DNA of 10,351 nt from NCBI GenBank assembly GCA_018063485.1, contig JAGPBG010000042.1, positions 1-10,351 of the forward strand, written 5' to 3'. Position numbers and translations under genes: made by a program. Shown here piece by piece: positions 1 through 5,917 of this stretch. Below the pieces are notes generated by a model, which was not told the origin of the DNA, did not search any database, and saw only the letters and a program-made list of their open reading frames with translations. Origin of the DNA: Cypionkella sp. Its GTDB lineage: Bacteria > Pseudomonadota > Alphaproteobacteria > Rhodobacterales > Rhodobacteraceae. How positions within the stretch are numbered: position 1 is the first letter of the stretch; every line of letters begins with the position of its first letter.

Positions 1-1727
1 TTCAGGCTTTGCGGATTGAGGCGCATGGGCGGTGCGCCCTGATAGTTGAAATTCAACCTTGCGCGCGCTTCCACAAAAGGCCCAAGCCAGACCGTTGGGG
101 CATAGGCCGCGAGAGCATCAAGATAGCTGGAAATGCCTGCGATTTCATTGTTTCGGATCGTCACCAAGGCATCGCTCTCGAACATTGACGCGGATTCAAC
201 GCGGCCAGATGAATCCTCCATCAGATAAGAGCCGGATTGATTGAACAATATGACGGCGATGTGACGGGCATGGCGGTCTGCAAAGGTTTTGGCCGCTTCA
301 TATTGACAATGCGCTGCGGCATCGACCGGGCGGCACCCGTGCCAGATGACAGAAATCTGGAACGGAAACAGCCCGGATTTTGCGAAAATGTTGTGAATGT
401 TCTTGCCGTGTGAATCACCCAGGATCAGCACGGCCTTGCCATAACGCGAGGCACATTCATCGAAGCGGGCTTCAATTTCGGCAGTGAAATCGGGCGACCA
501 GAAGCGACACTCCCCGTCATCTTCAAGATGTTTGTCCGGATCGTAACTTGTGCTGCGCTCGATCGCTGCAAGCAAAGCTGCATCGAAAGGGTTGATCCGG
601 TGGTTGATGAAATACTGATTGAAGCCTTTGCTCTGAACCGTGACCGCGGCGAGGGCCAGAGACAAGAGCGTTGCCGTCGAGAATAGTGCCACCACCGCGC
701 GGCCAGAGGGTCTTGCCCCGCCCCCACGTTTCCGGAAGGGTTGTTCAACATAGGCCCAACTTAGCTGGGCAAGGCCAAAAGTGACCAGCACGGCGACGAC
801 GGCGACGCTAGGCGTCACCGGGCCATAGTGAAGGCGATAAAATGCAAGGATCGGCTGATGCCAAAGGTAGGCGCTGTAGCTGATCAGACCAATTCTGGTA
901 AAGGCGGCAAGGCTGAGCAGCCGCGCCGCCAAGGTGCCAGCCTGCCCGTAGCGGATGATCAGAACGGCCCCGATGGGGGCCAAAGTGGCCGTGGCAGCGG
1001 GAAAAGGGGGCGATCCGTCAAGTGTGAATATTGAAAAGATGATCAGACCGATTCCCACCAACCCGAGGCCGGATTTGGGGGCCACACCCATTTTTGAGGC
1101 GGGTAGCAACGCCGCGATGACACCGATCAGCAACTCCCATGCGCGCGCGGAGGACCAATAGAAAACCCCTTCAACACCGCGATTGGCAAAACTGTGCCCC
1201 CAGGTAAAGCTGGCAATGCTGATGACAAGCGCCAGGGCGATGAAGGCAGATTTCCCGAATCGCAGCGCAATCAGGGCAAAAAGGGGGAAGATCAGGTAGA
1301 ATTGCTCTTCGACGGCCAAGCTCCAGAAATGCACCAGAGGGGTGATTTCGGCGGAAGGGCCAAAATAGTTGATAAAGCGCGCAGCCAGAATATTTGTGGT
1401 AAAGGTCACAACGCCTGCAACACTGATGGCGAAATCCTGCATATCGGCGGGCGCCAGCCAGAACCATGCAAAGGGCAGGCATACCGCAAGAACGGCGAAC
1501 AATGCCGGAAGAATGCGCCGCGCCCGGCGCTCATAGAAACGCAGCAGGCTGAAGCTGCCTTCCGAGTGTTCTTTCACGATGGCAAGCGTGATCAGATAGC
1601 CCGAGATCACAAAGAAAACGTCGACACCGACAAAACCGCCGCTGAACCCCGAAAAGCCTGCGTGAAACAGCACCACCGGCACAATGGCAAGGGCGCGAAG
1701 GCCGTCAATTTCAGAACGATAGCGCAC
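1..1727 (-). CDS. Acyltransferase 3 / SGNH-domain membrane protein (OafA-like), partial at left edge
   Basis: Multi-pass inner-membrane acyltransferase, a family that O-acylates cell-surface polysaccharides such as LPS O-antigen or exopolysaccharide. The N-terminal acyltransferase-3 domain is clear: EIDGLRALAIV at residues 6-16 with the family histidine at 22 (LFH), GVDVFFVISGYLIT at 34-47, the RRARRILPA loop at 67-75 and HFWSLAVEEQFYL at 133-145. After the membrane part comes an SGNH-hydrolase domain with the nucleophile block GDSHGKN starting at residue 437. The frame stays open from the start through this block with no frameshift. The DxxH part of the SGNH catalytic site was not seen and should lie beyond the window; about 575 residues are present. 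The GTG at 1727 was chosen because the conserved region begins immediately and AGAGG lies a few bases upstream; no ATG precedes it in frame nearby. It sits 62 bp after the GAF gene on the same strand and may be co-transcribed with it. The acyl group and acceptor cannot be told from sequence. Confidence 0.93.
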   Translation of the reverse strand, partial: MRYRSEIDGLRALAIVPVVLFHAGFSGFSGGFVGVDVFFVISGYLITLAIVKEHSEGSFSLLRFYERRARRILPALFAVLAVCLPFAWFWLAPADMQDFAISVAGVVTFTTNILAARFINYFGPSAEITPLVHFWSLAVEEQFYLIFPLFALIALRFGKSAFIALALVISIASFTWGHSFANRGVEGVFYWSSARAWELLIGVIAALLPASKMGVAPKSGLGLVGIGLIIFSIFTLDGSPPFPAATATLAPIGAVLIIRYGQAGTLAARLLSLAAFTRIGLISYSAYLWHQPILAFYRLHYGPVTPSVAVVAVLVTFGLAQLSWAYVEQPFRKRGGGARPSGRAVVALFSTATLLSLALAAVTVQSKGFNQYFINHRINPFDAALLAAIERSTSYDPDKHLEDDGECRFWSPDFTAEIEARFDECASRYGKAVLILGDSHGKNIHNIFAKSGLFPFQISVIWHGCRPVDAAAHCQYEAAKTFADRHARHIAVILFNQSGSYLMEDSSGRVESASMFESDALVTIRNNEIAGISSYLDALAAYAPTVWLGPFVEARARLNFNYQGAPPMRLNPQSL

Positions 1728-1789
1728 TCGATGCCTCTGTGCAGGGCCAAGGGCCGACCCGGTTCGGGGCCGCGCCTTTTGGTGTAAAC

Positions 1790-2236
1790 CTAGGCAGATT
1801 TTGCCCCGGCCTGACTCATTTCCTCGACCAGAGCCTTGTGATGGATTTTGGCAAGCTCTTGATAGCATTGCAGTCTGGCGGGTGTGAAATGGTGTTCTTC
1901 GCCAAGGATGTTGACCGTGCCGATGACAGTATCATCCGAGATGATCGGGATATTGATGACCGAGCCCAGACCAAGTGAGCTGATCAGGGCGTGATCAAAG
2001 AAATATTTCGCAAATTCCGGCGTGGTGTTGGCCACAAAGGTCTGCTGCCCGGTGATGCAATGATCATGCCAGCCGTCATGGGTAAGCGGCTTGGTGCCCG
2101 ATACCGGATATTCCACCGGATGGGAACTGTAAGCCCGACGCGTAAGATCATGCGCGACGTCCAGAATTGTGACGGTGAACAAGCGCGCACCTTGGGCGGC
2201 ACAGGCGGTGTGGAGTGTTTGATAAATCTGGCTCAT
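1790..2236 (-). CDS. Stand-alone GAF-domain protein
   Basis: A 148-residue soluble protein made almost entirely of one GAF-like domain, a small ligand-binding or sensory fold. The typical GAF C-terminal strand pattern is visible at residues 88-118 (GLGSVINIPI, then DDTVIGTVNIL, then HHFTP). No HTH, kinase, cyclase or EAL/GGDEF output domain is attached, and there is no signal peptide or membrane segment. Cysteines occur at 12, 60 and 124, without the close Cys pattern that would support a free-methionine sulfoxide reductase assignment. ATG 2236 is the first possible ATG: a TGA lies in frame five codons upstream. No strong Shine-Dalgarno precedes it. It is transcribed toward the acyltransferase gene and divergently from the chloride-channel remnant. 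The domain call is firm; ligand and partner are unknown. Confidence 0.82.
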   Translation of the reverse strand: MSQIYQTLHTACAAQGARLFTVTILDVAHDLTRRAYSSHPVEYPVSGTKPLTHDGWHDHCITGQQTFVANTTPEFAKYFFDHALISSLGLGSVINIPIISDDTVIGTVNILGEEHHFTPARLQCYQELAKIHHKALVEEMSQAGAKSA

Positions 2237-2350
2237 GCGGCCAGATCGTCACAATGAATCCGGCTTGGCAAGCGGACTTTTCGGCAATTGGTTGCAAAAG
2301 GCCGTGTTCAGGGTTGAAACCGTGATCCCAGGGCGCATCCGAAGCGGACC

Positions 2351-2356
2351 AGGAGG
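2351..2356 (+). promoter_or_regulatory. Shine-Dalgarno in front of the chloride-channel remnant
   Basis: AGGAGG lies 8 nt before ATG 2365 on the plus strand. This is one of the best ribosome binding sites in the window, yet the reading frame it serves closes at a TGA near 2533 and does not continue into the ClC-like sequence. It fixes the likely original start of the decayed gene and suggests the decay is not ancient. Confidence 0.6.
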
Positions 2357-2364
2357 GGCCATTG

Positions 2365-2800
2365 ATGGCAACTGAGGCAGCACCACGTCAGGTGCGAGTT
2401 TTGCGCATGGGTATGCTGCGGCGGTCTCGCGTTTTGATGGTGTCGCCAAAACTTGGCAGTCGCGGCTGGTGTTCTGGGTGGGTGCTTTGGCGGCCTTCGC
2501 CTTTCTGGCCGACGAGGCGCATCGGCGGTTTGGCGCAGTGACCGGTGGCGGTGGCCTGCGGGACGATATCCCGCTGATGTTGATCCCGTTGGCTATTTTG
2601 ACCTGAACATGGTTGGCCAGCCGCTATTTCCCCGATCACAGGGGTGCGGCATTCCTCGGGCGATCACGGCCCGGCATCTGTGCGATGACACGGATCGTCA
2701 TGTGTTGCTGTCGATCCGCTTGGCGCCGGGCAAGATCGTGTTGACGATTTCTGGTTTGGCCACTTGGGCCCAGATCAGGTGCGAGGGGCCGCCGTTGTGA
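2365..2800 (+). pseudogene. Decayed, truncated ClC-type chloride channel gene
   Basis: No intact plus-strand frame exists, but joined frames recover the N-terminal part of a ClC chloride channel/transporter. From 2454 one frame reads WQSRLVFWVGALAAFAF...ADEAHRRFGAV...IPLMLIPLAILT, is stopped by TGA at 2604-2606, and continues in the same frame as TWLASRYFP. The match then moves to another frame near 2628-2645, reading QGCGIPRAITARHL, DDTDRHVLLSIRLAPGKIVLT and GLA. This corresponds to the family's GSGIP(Q) signature helix and the following segment. The next family motif, GREGP with the gating glutamate, survives only as RCEGPP, followed by TGA at 2798-2800. After that only a scrap (GAAVVIREH, another frame) might remain before the HPP stop. 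A third frame change is needed between ATG 2365 and 2454. About two thirds of a ClC protein is missing. It faces the HPP-CBS gene tail to tail. Assignment rests on recognised family motifs, not an alignment. Confidence 0.78.
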
Positions 2801-2841
2801 TCCGCGAGCATCGATCGGCTGCGCGGCAAAAGGCGCCTGCC

Positions 2842-3942
2842 TCAGCTTTGCCGCAGGTGGCTGGCGAGGATGGCAATCAGATCCGAGCGGGTTACAAGAC
2901 CGACCAATTGGCCATTTTCCACCACAGGCACGCTTTGTTGGTGGCCATCGGCCAGGAGTTGCATCATTTCGCCAAGGTTGGTACCGCGTCGTGCTGTTGA
3001 AAGGTTCGGATCGGCAAGCATTTCGGCAGTAACGTCTGCGTCAGATCGTCCGATCAGGGCCGATTGCGGCACCAGCCCGCCATAGCTGCCGTCAGGGTGC
3101 CGGATCGGCAGGGATTTGAAGCGATGGATACGGAACTCGCGGGCCAGATCGGGAAGCAGGGTATGCGGGCTGACCGTGATCAGATCATGAGACATCATTC
3201 TTTCCGCCGTCATTGGCCCGGCATTCTGGGCGGCAGATTCGGCTTCGGCAATGTCGATCAGACGGGCCAGGTCTTCGACGCCAAGGTTGGCCGACAGGCG
3301 CAAGCGATCAAGCGCTGAGGCCAGCACCTCGGGCGAGGGGGCAAGACGGCGTTCGGGTGTGGCATCGGAGGTGCCATGTGGATGCGGGGCCTCGGCGGGT
3401 TGGCGGAACGGGTATTTCCGGCCCGTCGCATGGTTCCAGCCGATTCCCGCCAGAACAAGGCAAGAAGTGCCCAGCACGACCGAAGAGAATACATAGGTCA
3501 GGCCGGGCAGATGGTCTGGCGAGGCGGCCAGCACGGTGGCCAGGGCCACGGCTCCGCCGGGCGGGTGCATGGCGCGCAAGGCTGCCATGGCAAGGATACC
3601 CAAGGTGACGGCAATAGCCGCTGCGGCCAGTTGTGGCAGGCCGCATTGCAACAAGGCGACAGCCACCAGTGCCGCCGCGCCATTGCCCACGACTGACGAC
3701 CACGGTTGTGCCATCGGGCTGGACGGAACGGCAAAGATCAGAAAGGTGGTGGCCCCGAAGGGCGCAATCAGGAAGGTGTGTGACAACAGCGTCTTGCCCT
3801 GCCCCTGCCCCAGAAACCACAGGACTGCCCCGGTCACAAACAACCCCAGCCCAGCCCCAAGGCCCGCGCGCCAGATGTCGATGCCTTTGGGGCGGTGCAT
3901 CGCAGGGCCAAAGGCATGGGCGAGTTTCCGAGCGCGGTTCAT
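2842..3942 (-). CDS. HPP-family integral membrane protein with two CBS domains
   Basis: A 366-residue protein. Residues 1-170 are an HPP domain with about five hydrophobic segments (roughly 23-44, 51-73, 83-100, 104-124 and 147-170). The SSPMAQPWSSVVGN block is at 74-87 and the naming motif MHPPGGAVAL at 125-134. A polar linker (about 172-235) leads to two CBS domains: 244-298 (ERMMSHDLITVSP...GGLVPQSALIG) and 304-360 (EMLADPNLSTA...QQSVPVVENGQLVGLVTRSDLI). HPP proteins in plant plastids and algae have been linked to nitrite transport. CBS pairs commonly bind adenine nucleotides and gate transporters, so a nucleotide-regulated anion transporter is a reasonable inference; the substrate is unproven. 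Its ATG overlaps the stop of the upstream gene (ATGA, 3939-3942) and has no evident Shine-Dalgarno of its own, pointing to translational coupling. The length is complete and no lesion was seen. Confidence 0.93.
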   Translation of the reverse strand: MNRARKLAHAFGPAMHRPKGIDIWRAGLGAGLGLFVTGAVLWFLGQGQGKTLLSHTFLIAPFGATTFLIFAVPSSPMAQPWSSVVGNGAAALVAVALLQCGLPQLAAAAIAVTLGILAMAALRAMHPPGGAVALATVLAASPDHLPGLTYVFSSVVLGTSCLVLAGIGWNHATGRKYPFRQPAEAPHPHGTSDATPERRLAPSPEVLASALDRLRLSANLGVEDLARLIDIAEAESAAQNAGPMTAERMMSHDLITVSPHTLLPDLAREFRIHRFKSLPIRHPDGSYGGLVPQSALIGRSDADVTAEMLADPNLSTARRGTNLGEMMQLLADGHQQSVPVVENGQLVGLVTRSDLIAILASHLRQS

Positions 3943-4322
3943 TCAGGTGGCTGCCATTGCCCCGATTGCAGAACGATCCAATCCGGGTCCAATTGCAGGG
4001 GTTCGGAGGGCTGAGTGCCTCGCCAAAAGAACAGCAATATCGTTTCGGGGCGTGCCGGGGTCTCTCTTGAAGCCATGGCCTGCCAGACCAGACCGAAACC
4101 CTCCAGTAAAAGGCCTTCAGCATAAAAGGCGATTTCCTCGGCATCCAGCAATTCCGTGGTATCGTCCTGCGCGTGCCAAGTGCTGCCCTGTGCCCAAATC
4201 ACCACGCCTTCAACCTCTGGAAAGCGCAGAGCCAGTTTGATGAGTGGGCCAAGGAAATGGCCAAGATCGGAGGGTGGTTTGTTCATTCCATGGGCTGTGG
4301 CTTGGATGGTGTCAGGATGCAT
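3939..4322 (-). CDS. Hypothetical protein, translationally coupled to the HPP-CBS gene
   Basis: I do not recognise this family. The 127-residue product is soluble-looking, acidic and rich in Trp (VIWAQGSTWHAQDD, FFWRGT, DPDWIVLQSGQWQPPE), with no signal peptide, no membrane segment and no cysteine. The core, about residues 21-105, looks like an alternating strand/helix fold (GPLIKLALRFPEVEGVVIWA, then AEEIAFYAEGLLLEGFGLVWQ, then ETILLFFWRG). The start is uncertain: ATG 4322 gives 127 residues and ATG 4286 (MNKPPSDLGH) gives 115; neither has a clear Shine-Dalgarno. It is judged real because its stop overlaps the HPP-CBS start by ATGA, because the frame is open throughout, and because it fits the gap between holA and the HPP gene (93 bp after holA). 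A role in the regulation or assembly of the HPP protein is inference from coupling only. Confidence 0.72.
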   Translation of the reverse strand: MHPDTIQATAHGMNKPPSDLGHFLGPLIKLALRFPEVEGVVIWAQGSTWHAQDDTTELLDAEEIAFYAEGLLLEGFGLVWQAMASRETPARPETILLFFWRGTQPSEPLQLDPDWIVLQSGQWQPPE

Positions 4323-4415
4323 TGAGGATTGCCGGGTGTTTCGTGCTTTTCAAACCTGCAAAGCGCGGGTGTCGCTCGGGAATGTGGGGCGCTGATCGGG
4401 GGGAGCATGGCGCTC

Positions 4416-5432
4416 CTACCGGCGTTTCGACATGGCGATACGCAAAAGGCTGCGTTCGATCACCGCCATGGCGGGCGCGCGTGAGGCAGAGCGCAGGCTC
4501 AGATCGGTTTCGACGAGTTCCGCCAGCGCCGTCTCCAATTGTGCAGTTGTCCAGTTTTGCGCCTGTCGCTGCATCGCGTCGCGCCGCGGGCCGAAAGCGC
4601 GCGCTTTCATCAGCCCCGCAGCGATGCCGCCCGAGTCGGTGTTGGCGATATGCAGGCTGCGAAAATGGCGCAGGGCCCCGATGCACAGGGTCACAGGATA
4701 AACCCCCTGACCTTCAAGGCGGCGCATCAGCGGGCCGATGGCAACTGCATCGCGGTTCGCAACCGCGTGGAGAAGATCATCCACTTCGGCCTCGATGGTG
4801 GCGGGGGCGAGTGCGGCAACTTCGGCTGAAGTCAGGGGCGATGTGTCGCGAAATTTATAAAGCGAAATCTTTTCAAGCGTCTGGCGAAAATCACCGGGGT
4901 CGATGTCGCGGGCAAGGGCCGACAGATCGGCCATGGCCGAAGGCTCGATCTGTTTCAAACCGGCCTTGGCGAGTTCGGTCTCAATCTCCTCGCGAGTGGG
5001 TGGGTTGTCGTAAAGGCCGATGCAGCCCGCCCGAAGGTGCTTTTCAAACAGGGTTTTCAGGGCCGATTTCCCGGTCAATCCGCCAGCCGTCACGATGATC
5101 TTGGCGTCGCCTTGCTGCCAGTCTTTCAGGGCAAGGCCAAGGGTTTCGGTCAGCCCATCAGTGGCATCTTCGACAAACACCACACGCGGACCGGGGAAAA
5201 AGCCGGTTTCGCGGGTGGCATCGTTCAGAAGGGCCGCGTCCTTGCGCAGATCGGCGGCGGCGATGCGGGTCAGGCGCATTTCGCCTTCGCCTTGCGGGCC
5301 GATGATGGCGGCAATCGCCTCTTGGCGTTTGAGCGCCACCCGCATCGGATCGGCACCAAAGATCAGCAACCCGGTGACGGCGGGATCGGGTTTGGCAATG
5401 GCGCGATTGGCCTCGGCCCCAGCCAGTTTCAT
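4416..5432 (-). CDS. holA: DNA polymerase III subunit delta
   Basis: The delta subunit of the clamp-loader complex, which opens the beta sliding clamp during chromosome replication. The 338-residue product has the family's usual length and layout: an N-terminal AAA+-like domain without a functional Walker A (FGADPMRVALKRQEA at 25-39, RETGFFPGPRVVFVEDATDG at 74-93, KIIVTAGGLTGKSALKTLFE at 111-130). The middle portion carries LARDIDPGDFRQTLEKISLYK (173-193) and AEVDDLLHAVANRDA (215-229), followed by a helical C-terminal collar domain with ALRHFRSLH at 253-261 and the closing IERSLLRIAMSKRR. The start at 5432 ([12 protein letters not shown]) was chosen because its ATG overlaps the lptE stop as ATGA and because the open frame upstream is Arg/His-rich antisense-type sequence over lptE. 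It is the last gene of the leuS-lptE-holA block. Confidence 0.95.
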   Translation of the reverse strand: MKLAGAEANRAIAKPDPAVTGLLIFGADPMRVALKRQEAIAAIIGPQGEGEMRLTRIAAADLRKDAALLNDATRETGFFPGPRVVFVEDATDGLTETLGLALKDWQQGDAKIIVTAGGLTGKSALKTLFEKHLRAGCIGLYDNPPTREEIETELAKAGLKQIEPSAMADLSALARDIDPGDFRQTLEKISLYKFRDTSPLTSAEVAALAPATIEAEVDDLLHAVANRDAVAIGPLMRRLEGQGVYPVTLCIGALRHFRSLHIANTDSGGIAAGLMKARAFGPRRDAMQRQAQNWTTAQLETALAELVETDLSLRSASRAPAMAVIERSLLRIAMSKRR

Positions 5433-5917
5433 TTCGCCCAAGCACCCGAAGTGGCAAGCAGGCGCGAGACGATCTGATCGGCCAGAAGGCGCATCAGGCG
5501 CAGATAGGCGTCTTCCTCGGCGGCAAGACCTGCGACTGTAGAGCCGGTGGCGGAGTAAGAGGTGAAACTGTCGACTGTGCCGCCAGTCATGCGGGTGCCG
5601 GTGGCGCGTTCGGTCAGTTGCCAATCAATCTTGCCCGTCAGGTTATAGCGGGTGATGGCGTTATCGGGGGTGATGCCGACGCCGAAAGGCTCGGTTTTGA
5701 TCGTGTAGGTCAGATCAAAGCGGTCGGCATTGGGGCGGCCAAGACGTTCTTCCAGCCGCTCGACCAGATCGAAGGCGTTCTTGTCGCTGGGATCGGCCAC
5801 GCGGATACTGCCTTGCAACCCTTGCGCCGGGCCGTTCGGGCCATAGACAGGGGTAAAGCCACAGCCGACCAGCGCCAGCGGCAAGAGCAGGATCGAGCGG
5901 CGGTTAAACGACGACAT
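5429..5917 (-). CDS. lptE: LPS assembly lipoprotein LptE
   Basis: Outer-membrane lipoprotein that plugs the LptD barrel and helps insert lipopolysaccharide into the outer leaflet. The 162-residue product opens with a lipoprotein signal: a basic start (MSSFNRR), a hydrophobic stretch, and lipobox LVGC with the lipidated Cys at 19, followed by GFTPVYGP, a beginning typical of alphaproteobacterial LptE. The rest contains a strand-rich region ([16 protein letters not shown] at 68-83, [12 protein letters not shown] at 90-101, [16 protein letters not shown] at 108-123) and a C-terminal helix ([21 protein letters not shown]). ATG 5917 was chosen over an in-frame TTG at 5941 because it places the basic residues directly before the hydrophobic core. 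It overlaps the leuS end by 14 nt and the holA start by 4 nt, so coupled translation is likely. The family call depends on motif pattern plus the leuS/holA neighbours. Confidence 0.93.
   Translation of the reverse strand: MSSFNRRSILLLPLALVGCGFTPVYGPNGPAQGLQGSIRVADPSDKNAFDLVERLEERLGRPNADRFDLTYTIKTEPFGVGITPDNAITRYNLTGKIDWQLTERATGTRMTGGTVDSFTSYSATGSTVAGLAAEEDAYLRLMRLLADQIVSRLLATSGAWAK

Noticed and set aside
1194..1787. 197-codon plus-strand frame
   Set aside because: Antisense to the acyltransferase membrane domain, which has a continuous frame with all family motifs.
1728..1789. Terminator between the GAF and acyltransferase genes
   Set aside because: GC-rich with only 4-bp self-complementarity (CCGA/TCGG) and no following T run.
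2821..2841. Terminator just after the HPP-CBS stop
   Set aside because: GGCGCC followed by TTTT is present on the minus strand, but no stem of useful length with a loop can be drawn.
3308..4144. 278-codon minus-strand frame
   Set aside because: Another frame of the HPP-CBS and unknown genes; Arg/Pro/Trp-rich without domains.
4402..4416. Hairpin GGAGC/GCTCC at the holA stop as terminator
   Set aside because: Only 5 bp and followed on the minus strand by a C run instead of T; not a credible intrinsic terminator.
5433..5624. N-terminal extension of holA by 64 residues
   Set aside because: Arg/His-rich sequence unlike any HolA, overlapping lptE; the ATG at 5432 with the ATGA overlap is far better.
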